Below, one piece after another: positions 41,536-52,341 of a stretch of DNA of 62,000 nucleotides. This stretch comes from Symsagittifera roscoffensis (Eukaryota > Xenacoelomorpha > Acoela > Convolutidae). The position numbers and the translations under genes are program-made. The DNA is taken from positions 70,513,573 to 70,575,572 of the forward strand of contig NC_087065.1 of NCBI RefSeq assembly GCF_963678635.1, in the 5' to 3' direction. The notes under the pieces were generated by a model. It did not search any database and was not told where the DNA came from. It was given only the letters and a program-made list of their open reading frames with translations. How positions within the stretch are numbered: position 1 is the first letter of the stretch; every line of letters begins with the position of its first letter.

Positions 41536-44500
41536 GTTTTTCAGCTATTTTTTATTGCGCATCTCCAGCCTTGCTTTCAGGAGTGAAGCCAAAATCCATC
41601 TACTGTAAACCACTGTGCATATCTAATCAATGGTACACTCTGATACTTTTCACTAGGCTCCTCAGTTTATGCAAGACATTCCCAAGGTGCGCGGGTGCGT
41701 CCTCCTCTAGTCCTTGAAATTCATCCTTTACATACCCTACCTCCAGCAAAACAAGCCCATTTCCCGTTCGAATTAAACACCCTCTGCGTTCCGCTTTTTT
41801 GGTCTAGAAACGCGCTTCAGACTGCTACTGTTCATCTTACATGCGTTATGATCTACTATGGTTGCTCCTCTCAGAAATTTTTTCACTGTTTTTGGCGTTA
41901 ATTCCTGCGTTGTTTTTGGCAGTTCGTTTCCATCAGCTTCTACAAAAAAATCAATTCAAATTGTTTTTTTTTGTCAAAACTGCTATAATTTCAGCAGCAA
42001 AAAACCAATCGATTTTTATGGTTGGAAACTTTTTCGATGGTGTGAAGGTAAAAACAGCCAAAATCTGACAAATAAAAAATTTGCTGTGCATATTAATTGT
42101 TGGCAATTCTCTGACACTTTGCTCGGGGTTTTGCTACAGATTAGAAGCAAAACTGCGTGTAAATTTGGCCATCTTCAAAAGATTTTTCAGTCTGCAATTA
42201 GCGCAATTTTCAATAAATTTGTGATTGTGAATAAACATTTCGATCAAATGACAGTTTCGAACGCTTAGTTTAATTTCTTTGCTTCAAATATTTTCCAATT
42301 TCAAAATTTGTTTCCAAATTTTTTACTGCACATTCTTCTACTCTTCTGATAGGCATATTAGCCAAAATTCGTCCGGTTATTGGGATGGAAAATGGCCTAG
42401 AAATTCGATGTTACCGTGTCGGTTGCCTCATGCGTTTCCTGTATTTTGCTTGAGCAAGGTCTATTAGTCTGCCTAAAGTCGAGTTCTTTCAGCTATTTTC
42501 GTTGCGCACCTCGAGCCCTTAGTATAAATTTAGGTAATCTTCAATTTTGGTGGCCTCTTGTTATGCCTCTTTTGGCTCATTTGCAGCTTTTTACTCATTT
42601 GACTGCTTGTGCCCATTGTTTGTTCTAATGGTTCCTCAGTGGGGGTTCCCGAGAATTTTAGAATTTTCTTGCTCTGGAATGGATGTAATCTCTCCCTCGT
42701 TTCTTGACGAGTTCGATTCTTGAATAATATCTTGGTTACCAATTCAAATGTTTCTTTCTTTGTAGTTTAATCTAGTTCCTCCGCTTCCTCAGCTGATCAA
42801 AGCACCACTGGGTTTTCCTGGCTCGTTTTTTGCGTGAATTCCTTTTTCAAAGCGCTACAATCCTCGGAACTCAAATATAGAACAGTTTTTCCCGCCTTCG
42901 GATTGATAGGTGGGATTTCTGACATTTCTGATTTCATCATTTGGCCTGGGCTATAAATTGTTTGTGCTACATTTGGGCGAAAGGCCACGGTTTTTACACC
43001 TACATTAGCCTATCGGACGAGCTGTTTGTTTTGGATTGATTTCGTGACTAATCGTTGATTATTTTTGACTGTTAACATAGCCGGTGTTTTCGTTAGCAAT
43101 TCCGCGGCCGCTAGCAATTCCACCGCTTTTTCCCGGACCATTCCCTACCACGTGCTTCGACTATTGTTCCATTTGGCTGCTGGGACATTTCGTCAAGCGT
43201 TTTGTTCTTTGAAACTAGTTTTATTGGTTTTCTAGAATTAGGAATTATTTTCTTTAGCGAAGTTAGGGTGGTTGTATTCTCTGTTTCTCGAACACTGTTT
43301 TCTTTTGAAATGGGTCTGAATATGTTCTGTCTTGTTTTTTTTCAAAGTTTTTTTGTTATTTTTTTTAGTACGCTCTAAGCTGGCGCTTCATAAGTAGTTT
43401 TCATTTGTTTAAATCTTGCCCAGTTGCGAATTGGAATTGCCTGATTGATGGCCTTCTTCCAATGGGTGCTCAATTCTGACGTGCATCCCCTTGGTTTTTC
43501 ATCATCAGGTAGGACGTAGCTCTGCATAGCCTTCACTGAGAAAGTTTTCCGGTTTTTATTCAAAAGAAAAGGGCAATTTTTAACAACAACTTTTCAGACG
43601 ACGCTTTTTCAGTTACCGCATGTCGAATTTCAATAAGTTTTTGGCCATTAGCATCTCCCGTAGAGCTCTTGTGCATCTCATGGCTAAACCGGTGCACATA
43701 CGAAAATATTTTCATAAAGAACTTTTGGTTGGTAGGCATCACATGGTGTGGCGTGCAATTTTGCATAATTTTCAGGGAACTTCTGGCTTGTTTATGCGGT
43801 TGCCCTAGACGCTGCTTGAGTTGACAAGAAACTTGAAAACTAATTTACGCATTTAAAAGGCATTTAATCGTTCCCCTTGTTTATGGTAAGGACCTAGTCT
43901 CATCATGATTGGCGCTCTGAGCTGTAGAGGCACCACCAATTTACCTTTTGTGGAAAAATTGTTATTGGAAGTTGGTAAATACCTGAAACTTCGCCACGGG
44001 TTTTTCTAAAGACTAGAACCAACACTAATATTAGTTTTAGCCTTCAATTAAAGGTTTTAAAGTTTGCAATCAGGGCAATTTTAAGCTTGTTATTGTGAAT
44101 ACACACTCTGATTAACTGACTGATTTTGATCGCGTAGTTAAGTTTGTTTGCTTCAATTTTTTTCCGATTGCGTAGTTCGCATTCAGATTTTTACTGCACA
44201 TGACGCCGTTTTCGGTCTTGCCAAAAAATATGTTCCTTGCGCCCACAGTACTATTAACCAGATAGATGCGCTCACTTGAGCGACTATGGCGTGTTACCTA
44301 AATTTGATACTTGAGCTGCTCTACCCACAGGATGTCGTGACAATTTTTTTCCGGGGATGTTCTGTAATTCTTAATCCAATGGCAACAACTCGTCCGAATA
44401 TCTCTTTTTTTTTATAGTTTTGTGTTTTTTGACCTAATAAAAGCATGACAGTTAAGCTTTACGATCAGTTATTTTTTTCGATGGGGCTCCAAACAAAAAA

Positions 44501-46208
44501 ACTGGATAATGTTTTACATCGCACGTCATTGCTAGTAGCCATAATTCGCTTACGCTATAGTTTATTTGGCTTCATTCAAAAACGCGGCGCCTTCGATTTA
44601 CGTTTCGTCAAAGTATGAGGAAAATGTTCCAAGCTGCCCCAAGTCCTTTTGGAGGTTCGTCTTCTCACCTTCAAATTTTTTGTTAAAATGATGATTTTGG
44701 ACTTACTCACACGTATTTGCATAATTTTGAACACCAGCTCGTGTTTTCGTCAAACCTCGAATCTGGACGTTTTTAAGAAAGCGGCTAAAATTGGAATGGA
44801 ACATAGAAGGTGGCTGATTGATGTAATCAATGGTGGAGGTTCTGTGATATTCTCTAACTTAAAATTAGTTCGACTCTTATTTCAACAGGTAAGGTACCTT
44901 TGTACGATAATCTACACCCCAATCAATCATTTTTTTTGCATTTAATTTGTTTTTCCCTGAATTTGTGCCGACCAGTACTTTTTAATTACTTTGAATTTTA
45001 TGTTAATGACCGTCTTCAAAACACCGGGTTGCTGTTAGTATATCTTCTAGAAATACGTGAACTCCTGGTAAAAGACCTAGCACTGCGACCAAAATTTACT
45101 GCAAATTGTTATGCATTTATCCCACCTAGTAAAACTCCGTTTTGAAACATTACATACCGGTAAACTACCATCCACACTGCTGATGATACCTTGTCTATTT
45201 GAAAGCTTCATCTGCGAAAATGCATATTTTAACTCGTTGTTAGAGAACCATGTCGGACCTGCTGTTTTCTATTTATCAATAAGGCTATGTTATCGAGTAA
45301 ATAAGTCACATGCGTTATATGGTAACTATTCGATAAATTTGATTGTTGATCAGCTTCGAGTTTAGTGCCTCTTTGACCGACACAACAAGCGTCGCAGTCT
45401 TAACCGTTGCTAGAATGAAACAGTTATCCTTATTTTTTCCGTCGTTCAAGATTGGCTCTCCTTCAGCAGGTGTTCAATCCTTTCTTCTTCATTGCGCAGC
45501 ACAAGAGTTTTTACTTGTTTTTCTTTCTTCCGTTTTGACCGCAATGGTTTGTAAAAAGGATTACGCAGTTCCCAATTTAGCAAAACTCCCTTTCTTTCTG
45601 ATAATTTTTTTCAATCCTGCAAAAAAACTTTTGATGTGCCTACCTTGTATTGGGGGTACTGGACACCGATCCCAAAACATACACAACTTTTTTGTCTTCA
45701 ATCTTTGTTTGTTATTGTTCCTATTTTATCCCCACTGATTGCGAATTTTTTTTCACCTAATTTCTCGTTGGCTGCCTCCATAATGAGGAATTCCGCTCCC
45801 CTGACTGTCCATCCTTTAGATGCAATGTTTTCCAATTTCGTTCCATTACATTGCAGAAGTTGTTCTGAATCTCCTGTGGTACGGTCCTAAAAGGCAAAAA
45901 CCATTTTCACATCATGCAGTTTTTTCTGTTGGGATATAAACGGTATCAGGCTTTTGATTTACAATCATTTTCTGCTAACGTTTGTCTCAGACTGTGAGAA
46001 GTTGTACGTTACCTCCACCTGGTGCATCCCACACTTCTTACAATCTTTAACGAAATAACCTCAAGAGCTGCAATTGTTGCAAATGACTTTCTCCTTGCTG
46101 GGCAGTTATTTCTGCGGTTCAACTTAAGGAGATTACAGCAAATGTCATATTTTTCAAGTATTTGTCCTTGTTTGTCCGTTCACCGATTTTCCCTTCAAGT
46201 ACAGTGCC

Positions 46209-46919
46209 GATTTAAATTAACCGGACAAAACGAATAAATTTTGAAATTTCTAACGCGTTTTTCTCACACTGGGTTAGATTAGACAAAAAGTGAAGTGAAC
46301 TTAAGTTGCTTAGAATTTCACCAGAATTAATATGGTGCATTTTCCTCCAAAATTCGTATTCAAAATTTTACACCAAAAATGGGTCATTTTGGCTTTTTTC
46401 AACTAATCAAAAATTACGCTGAAACTACTTTGTTAATTGATGAGAAGTTTATATCGCAAGAAGCCTCGTACACAGTCCAACAAAGTTTTAGAAGATTTAA
46501 ATCTCCAAAAACCTGTATAAGAGACAATATTTTCGCGTGATAGTCAAGAAACGAGATTTTAACTATATAAACCCAAAATCTTTGCTTAAAAACAAATTTT
46601 AAAGAAATTACTCAATTTTTTGGAGATTCAACCTTCTACAATTTTTTTGAAGTGTACAGGAGGCTTCTTGCGATATAAATGTCTCATCAATTAACAAAGT
46701 AGTTTCAGCGTAATTTTTGCTTAGTTGAAAAAAGCCAAAATGACCCATTTTGGGGTAAAATTTTGGTTGAGAGTTTTGGAGAAAAAATTGCACCATAGTA
46801 ATTCTGATGAAATTCCAAGCATTTTTGTTCTTTTCATTTTTTGTCGAATCTTAACCCAATTTGAGAATAATGTGTTTGAACATTCGAGTGTTGTTTATTT
46901 TGTCCGGTTAATTTAAATC
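46209..46919. mobile_element. Foldback element with ~280-300 bp arms inside G2 gag
   Basis: The ends are 'gatttaaattaaccggacaa' at 46209 and the exact complement ending 46919. The arms continue inward with matching blocks: 'gggtcatttt' near 46381 with 'aaaatgaccca' near 46738; 'ttacgctgaaactactttgt' near 46413 with its complement near 46693; 'atcgcaagaagcct' near 46455 with its complement near 46665. The central loop is about 46515-46610. No transposase frame. G2 gag-like sequence resumes at 46920, so it inserted into G2. Confidence 0.85.
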
Positions 46920-47155
46920 AGAACTGTATCATGTGCCCTGTGTCCGACTTGCGTCGGTTGCCCTAAAGAGAGTTTTCTCCTTCCGATTTTTTGAACACTT
47001 CCGCAAACCTTTCTGTGCATAACCTCGCCTGATCCTCTTAGGACTGCAATTTCAAGGGCATCTGACTGACCAAATTTTTCCATGCACAGCTGCTTTCGGA
47101 TTTCACTGTTTATCATATTAATTACAGAGAGGCTTGTTTTTTTTAAAAATCTCAA
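46913..47155 (-). pseudogene. G2: gag capsid fragment
   Basis: Frame with VINMINSEIRKQLCMEKFGQ, then SDALEIAVLRGSGEVM and SVQKIG. It matches the G1 segment at about 41040-40900 block by block and the C-terminal half of the retrotransposon gag domain. It ends at the foldback insert. Confidence 0.6.
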
Positions 47156-47160
47156 CCTTT

Positions 47161-47662
47161 GATTTGAAGAAAAAAATATATGGTCTTAATTCTCTTTGGT
47201 GTTTTAGAACAATTTTTAATTGACAATTTTTCCATTAAAATAACCCAATTTGAAAACACAAGATTTATAGGTAAATAATTTACCTCGCTGGGAAATCTGA
47301 TAATGAAATTCTACTTCCAAAAATAGAAGTCGATCACATTTTTTGTGATCTTCACACTTTTGCTGATCAAAAAGTGAGTTTGCCTTCCTTCTTGCAATGA
47401 TAATGCACTGAACTTAAAACAAAAACACATTTCAAACAGCAAAATATCAAAATTGAACAAAATTTTAAGTACTCTATCTGAAAAAAAGATAAACAACACA
47501 ACAAACCACGAAGACCTATATGAGAGTCTTGACTATTGAAAATTGATGAAAGCACAGAAAATCCGTGATGCAGTAACTAAGCCGAAAAAACTTGAGCAAC
47601 AAGCAAAAATCTGACCATTCAACTTTAACCAGAAAACATTTTCAATTTCATTCATACTGAAA
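47161..47662. other. No gene recognised
   Basis: AT-rich DNA next to the 5' edge of G2. 'aagtcgatcacattttttgtgatcttcaca' at about 47328 contains a small inverted repeat (gatcac / gtgatc). No other feature is seen. Confidence 0.4.
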
Positions 47663-47670
47663 AAACAAGG

Positions 47671-47738
47671 TCCGGCTGTGACTCGAACCCTAGGACTAAG
47701 GGTGCAGAGGCAATCAATTTACCTCTATGCCAAGTTGG
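47671..47738 (-). tRNA. tRNA-like relic or tRNA-derived repeat
   Basis: On the minus strand, A-box-like 'tggcatagagg' and B box 'gggttcgagtc' are 43-44 bases apart, as in real tRNAs. The outer ends 'tccaact' and 'agccgga' pair at 5 of 7 positions, with two A-C mismatches in the middle. The T stem has mismatches and no good anticodon stem forms, so I assign no anticodon. This is more likely a pseudogene or the head of a SINE than a working gene. Confidence 0.4.
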
Positions 47739-49077
47739 AACAATCCTGCAAGTTGTTAAGGTTCAATAATGGAGCAAGAAAGAAAAGCAAGCTAAATTTG
47801 TAAGAAAAGTTGTTTTATAGGGAAAAAGTCTAGTTCCCGGTTACAAGACACTTGCTCTCGCAAGTGTAAAATTTTTCAAACTAGTAAATAATTTCTAACA
47901 AAGATTAAACTGAATTTCACATGAAGCGCTCGTATTGAAAAAAAACTCTGAAGATAGCTGACAGACAATTGGAAATGCTTCTCATGTGTACTCCTTTTGA
48001 CTGGCCTCTTCTCTTTAAACGATCGTCGTGTTTGCTCTTCTCTCCATGTTTTTATCGCCGCGTTGTTCCTCGCTCATTTTTTAGTATCCTTCGCAGGGTT
48101 TTTTGTCCCGAATGCATCATCCTGCATTGCACCTTTTTCGTCTGGCAGGACATTTTCTTTCAATAGATTGACGATATCTCTTTTTTGCTATCACCACTTG
48201 AGACTAATCTTTCTATGTAAGTTGTGGTTCCTTAAATGAGCCGTTCCAAAAAAAACGTATAGGCTGTAGGCAGCAATAGCTTGAATGGACTGCGCCATTT
48301 GAAAATAACATAAATAAAAAATAAATGAATCAACTTAAATTCAGTTTTTTGGTCGTGCAGTTCTCACAGTTCTTACAGTTCTCAATAACAACAATTGTGA
48401 CCTTTATGACTGGCATAAAATAACAAAAAAATGGTAACATAATTGCTCATCATTGTAATTATAATAGGTCTACTTTACGGTGTGGAAATAAGATAAACGG
48501 ACTAAGCTTAGATAGTCTTTCATAGATAGTTTACAAATCTCAAAGTGCAAAATTTTTGACAGCAAGTTGAAATCAAAATTGGGACCAAGCGATCAATCTC
48601 GTCTCTCAATCGGGTTAAGAAGGACATTGTTCACTTGATAAGACGCATTCTTTTTCAGCCAATCAGAATTCAGTATTTTCTGCATATTTCTTAATCCATT
48701 TTGACAGTGGTAGTCCTTCACATGGCTAGTTTAGGAAGGCTCACTTAGGTCAAATTTGCTCACTTGAATTGAACTGACTCATAGAAAACGTTAACGAGGT
48801 CTAGTGAACTATATGAACTATAATCTAAGGCAAGTTTCAGTCGTAGTTTGAATTCCAACTAGTTCGGAATTTTTTTTGGCTCTTTACACTATTAATCCGG
48901 CTAAAACAAGGAAATATTAAGTTTCATATGTGTTTTTTATCAAATTGAATGAGTTTAGACACAAAAAGCTGAAAACAAAAGTTATTTGAAATTTGAATGA
49001 TCTAGCACAGTTTTTGCAAAATTTTGATCAAAATTTTACCCTACAAAGTCATTTACACAAAATCGATTCGAAAATAA
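47739..49077. other. No gene recognised
   Basis: An 80-codon plus frame at 47997-48239, with GC slightly above its surroundings, has no recognised domain. It could be an old coding fragment on either strand. The rest is AT-rich. Confidence 0.35.
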
Positions 49078-49238
49078 ACGTGGAAATTTTCTCTCTCAGC
49101 TGATCGATTCACTTATACTGCTAGCCGGCTGAAAAGAAAAAAACTTAACAGTATTAAGGAAATTTGGGTTGAATCTTTTTTTTGCAGCCGGCTAGCAGTG
49201 TAAGTGAATCAATGAGCCGAGAGAAAAACATGCCACGT
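49078..49238. mobile_element. Inverted-repeat element (54-bp arms)
   Basis: Left arm 49078-49131 (acgtgg...ctagccggctg) and right arm 49185-49238 (cagccggctag...ccacgt) are complementary with few mismatches. The 53-base loop contains 'aacagtattaaggaaa' at 49147. No coding capacity. It is a MITE or snapback repeat. Confidence 0.85.
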
Positions 49239-49628
49239 TTTTTTTGGAATCTGTTTTGAGTATGTTAACATTGCACTAATTTGTGAGAACTTTGTTTTCA
49301 GTTACGTCTGCTACCCGAGAAAATTAAGCAAAAAAAATTAAAACTAAAAACAAAACAAGGTATCGAAAAAAGATATAGTTTTTCTGCTTTAAGCTCTGTG
49401 TTTAGATTATTTCGGTTGTGCTGATTAAATTTTGTTCCTTAAATAAAAATTATTCTGTTGGTTTTATTCGAACATTTTCGTTCCAAACGCAAAGTGCAAA
49501 GTATAAAATTTCAAGCCTGTAGTGCCTAATAAGAAGCAATTAGACATTTAATACATGGGGAAATTTAAACAAAAACAGAAACTTTGCTATCAATAGGGAA
49601 CACAAATTTGCTTATTTTGAGGTGTAAC

Positions 49629-49893
49629 AACGCACTATTTGGTATTTATCCGACCCCTCAAAAGTCCGTTTTTCGGAATAATTTACAGAAAAATTGAAGG
49701 GAAGCTAATGTGGTAGCATTATACAGCCATTTCATCCGCGTCGTAAAAAAACTCAATTTTCCTTAATACTGTTTTCCTGACGCGGATGAAATGGCTTCAT
49801 CATGATACCACATTACTTTTCCTAAAATTCTTCTGTAAAGTTTTTGGGAAAATAGATCATTGGGGGGGTTCGATTACTACCAAATAGTGCGTT
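49629..49893. mobile_element. MITE-like element, long inverted arms
   Basis: The ends 'aacgcactatttggta' (49629) and 'taccaaatagtgcgtt' (to 49893) are perfect complements. Inner arms at about 49680-49742 and 49779-49840 are also complementary (gtggtaNcatNatNNagccatttcatccgcgtc). The loop contains 'ttttccttaatactgttt' (49757-49774), the complement of the loop core in the 49078-49238 element. No target duplication is obvious. Confidence 0.85.
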
Positions 49894-49895
49894 TC

Positions 49896-50292
49896 GCGTC
49901 CAGACAATTCGGCCAGACAATTCAGCCGATTTGAAGTTCAGACAATTCAGCCAAAACTATGCAGACAATTCAGCCAAAGACAATTCAGCCGATTTGAAGT
50001 TCAGACAATTCAGCCAGAAGTATGCACACAATTCAGCCAATAATAGTTACCGAGGGTAGGACTCTATGCGAACCTTAGAGCCGGTTATCACCGCGAAGTG
50101 GCGACGCGCGCGTATGGCGCCCAACGGCGACCTTAAACCGAGAAATAACCCTAATTCCGATTTTTTTCTTTCGAATCTAACGTTTTGTGAATATGGCTGA
50201 ATTGTCTCAGGCTGAATTATCTGTATATTTCAGGCTGAATTATCTGAATTTCAAATTGGCTGAATTGCCGTTGACCGAATTGTCTGTGCGCC
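49896..50292. mobile_element. Element with subterminal 'agacaattcagcc' repeats and GC-rich core
   Basis: Seven copies of 'agacaattcagcc' or close variants read forward at 49901-50040. Five inverted copies (ggctgaattgtct, ggctgaattatct) lie at 50195-50284. The outermost forms are 'gacaattcgg' and 'ccgaattgtc'. The core at about 50047-50160 is GC-rich (ggttatcaccgcg, gacgcgcgcgtatggcgccc) and resembles nothing else here. Arrays of short subterminal repeats around a unique core are typical of non-autonomous DNA transposons. It abuts the preceding element. Confidence 0.8.
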
Positions 50293-51057
50293 ATTGCGTT
50301 TATATTAAAATTTAACAATCGCTCAACGTTTAGTTAGTTTGTTGTAGTTAAGGATTTCAGTCTGTTTTTCAATTGCGCAGAATTTCGCGCATTGCACGCA
50401 GGTTCGATGTTGTTTTCAATTTTTAATGTTGGCACCCATTCAGTCGTTATTCGAACCCCTAAAAAATCTTGCGACAGTGTGTTTTGGGTGTCGAGAAAAA
50501 CGTTCTATGAGCTGCAATTATTTTTGTACATTTTTTTCGATAATCATGGCGGCTTTATGCGTTTCGATTGAATGGGTGAGCTGTTTACAGTATTCGGCAT
50601 TTTGCATTTCCTAGGCCTCTATAGTTTCATTTACACCAAAATAGCGAACGAAAAAATGCGAAGTTAAGAAATGTAGATAAATGAACCTCTGGCTTCGCTC
50701 ATCCTCACAATTTCAAAAATTATCTGGTTTAAGTTTGCTCAATTTTCAATACTAAATGTCTTAAGTTTTTATATATTTTTTGAGCCATTCCTTTGGTTTC
50801 AAAAAAATCAGTTGGACAAGTTTTTCAGTGGGAGTAACGTGCTAATTTTTCGTTTCGCTTTTTGTTTCTGTTTTTTACAGCCTGATTTGGTTCAACTTGA
50901 TAATGTCTAATTAGAAATTGAACCGAGTCTTTTAACTTTTTTTGGATAGGTTTTGTTCAAAATTACTTTTTAAAATGCGTGAATTGACACTGTTGGTTAC
51001 TTAATATATTATTACTGCAAATACCCAATGATTCTCTCAACCAGTTTTTGATTGCAT
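50293..51057. other. Intergenic / presumed perilipin 3' flank
   Basis: AT-rich. Read on the minus strand as the 3' flank of perilipin, 'cagtaataatatattaa' (about 51002-51018) holds an AATATA-type weak polyadenylation signal. No clear AATAAA was seen near the stop. Confidence 0.4.
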
Positions 51058-52341
51058 TTAATCGTCTTCGTATTCTTCGTCATCTGTCAGCTTCTTGGTT
51101 TCTTCTTCCTCTTCTCGATTTAATTCCTCGCGACTCGATTCCTCGCGACTCGATTCCTCTCGTCTCGGCTCCACGTCTTCGTCAAGGGACTCCGATGGCG
51201 CGTAAGACGACACTGAACCCGAAGCTTCTCGAGAGTCACCCTCTTGAGCCCCCGAATCTTGACTCTTTCCCCAACTCAACCAACTGATCGTCTCTTGCGA
51301 AATGTCTTTCAAAGATTGCGAGAGATAGTCCAAGTGGCTCTTTGTAGTTTCGATCCAGGCATCACTAACGTCTTTCAGGTTCTTAGCGTCGGAGAAGCTC
51401 TTGTGGATGCCCTCGAGCAAAGTTTGTCCATGTTGCAGTCTAGCGAATAGTGCTTCGTTCAGGTAGGGTTTAGCGTGAGTCATTGTCAGTTCGTATCCGG
51501 TTTTCAGTTTGCGAGTCAGTTTTCGGCTGACAACCAGAGTCTTTCGGTTCATGTCATTAGTAGAATCAGTTGTCGGTTCCTTTTCGACATCCTCTTCGTC
51601 CTCTTCCAGGATATCGTTTACGAATGCTCGCACCTTGTCAGCTCCTGTTGCTGATTCCAAGGTCTTCATATACTGGATCAAGTCAACGGCATGTCGCAAG
51701 GAATCCAAGGACTCCTGGCTTCGCTTCCTCAGCGATATCACATTTTCCATGGCCTTTTCCAGCGCCCTTTGTTGCAACTTCGTTCCTACCTGATAGGCTC
51801 TCTTCACAGTCTGTTGCAAGGTCACGTGCTCTTCAGGAGTTGATTGATTTGAATTCTCGGGAGGAGTTTCAGTCTCAGCTTCCGGCTTCTCTTTGGTCGG
51901 CGACGCCGGAGTCCATCTCTCGGCCACTGTTAGAACCGGCTTGATGGCATAATTCACCGCTTGACCGACGTAAGATTGGTTGATAGTTGAAACAGTCTTG
52001 TCTTTTGCAGCTCGATAGATAGCCGCTGGTTCTTCGTTGATCAGTGGCGCTTTCTCTTCCAACTGATCCAACTTCCCAGCCGCATACTTGTCGGCTTCGT
52101 GAAGCTTTGGCTCAAATCGGTTCAGAACTGGAAGTGACGCGTTGTACAGAGGTTGCGCCACAGCTCCGGCGGCTTTTTCGGCATAATTTGCTGACCATTC
52201 GGTCCAGCTATTGTATCCTTTGGTCGCTTCGTAGTAGTACGATGCCGTGTTGTACGTTGCGCTCACAGCTGGATATGAAGCCACTTTTTTGGGCAAAATC
52301 CATTCGTTCGAGGTTTCAGGAGCAGCTGCCGCCTCTACCAT
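51058..52341 (-). CDS. plin: Perilipin (PAT-family lipid-droplet coat protein)
   Basis: A single exon of 427 codons. ATG at 52341-52339 has a purine at -3 and G at +4; TAA is at 51060-51058. Perilipins coat cytosolic lipid droplets and control lipase access. The N-terminal PAT-type part (about 10-115) shows the family signature: ASYPAVSATYNTASYYYEAT, then AQPLYNASLPVLNRFEP, then AAGKLDQLEEKAPLI; 'L(D/K)xLEEKxPxL' is the usual hallmark. The middle part (about 165-245) is helical with amphipathic repeats. The C-terminal part (about 285-360) is a likely helix bundle ending SWLSWG. The tail (about 375-427) is very acidic with a repeated REESS motif. No intron, frameshift or membrane segment. Expression cannot be judged. 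Confidence 0.88.
   Translation of the reverse strand: MVEAAAAPETSNEWILPKKVASYPAVSATYNTASYYYEATKGYNSWTEWSANYAEKAAGAVAQPLYNASLPVLNRFEPKLHEADKYAAGKLDQLEEKAPLINEEPAAIYRAAKDKTVSTINQSYVGQAVNYAIKPVLTVAERWTPASPTKEKPEAETETPPENSNQSTPEEHVTLQQTVKRAYQVGTKLQQRALEKAMENVISLRKRSQESLDSLRHAVDLIQYMKTLESATGADKVRAFVNDILEEDEEDVEKEPTTDSTNDMNRKTLVVSRKLTRKLKTGYELTMTHAKPYLNEALFARLQHGQTLLEGIHKSFSDAKNLKDVSDAWIETTKSHLDYLSQSLKDISQETISWLSWGKSQDSGAQEGDSREASGSVSSYAPSESLDEDVEPRREESSREESSREELNREEEEETKKLTDDEEYEDD
51103..51165 (-). repeat. 15-bp tandem repeat encoding the REESS tail of perilipin
   Basis: 'ctcgattcctcgcga' is repeated two to three times on the plus strand near 51114-51160 and encodes (S)REES on the minus strand. 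The in-frame unit length keeps the frame open, so copy number may vary between individuals. Confidence 0.8.

Larger units (their letters stand above)
41263..47160 (-). mobile_element. Ty3/Gypsy-like relic G2, tandem to G1
   Basis: Minus-strand order: gag (47155-46913), a pol region with segments matching G1 (for example 'gggtactggacacc' near 45652, cf. 40170), RT/RNase H-like sequence near 45000-44600, integrase-like sequence near 43700, and the extra 3' frame at 42800-41300. Its 3' end meets G1's gag at about 41262 with no recognised LTR between. Open frames on either strand in this span are fragments or chance. A foldback element sits inside gag. Confidence 0.65.

Noticed and set aside
47997-48239. 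80-codon frame with hydrophobic stretches
   Set aside because: No recognised family and no supporting context; mentioned only as a possible old fragment.
51509-51944. Plus-strand frames of 94-124 codons opposite perilipin
   Set aside because: Shadows of a well-supported perilipin frame.
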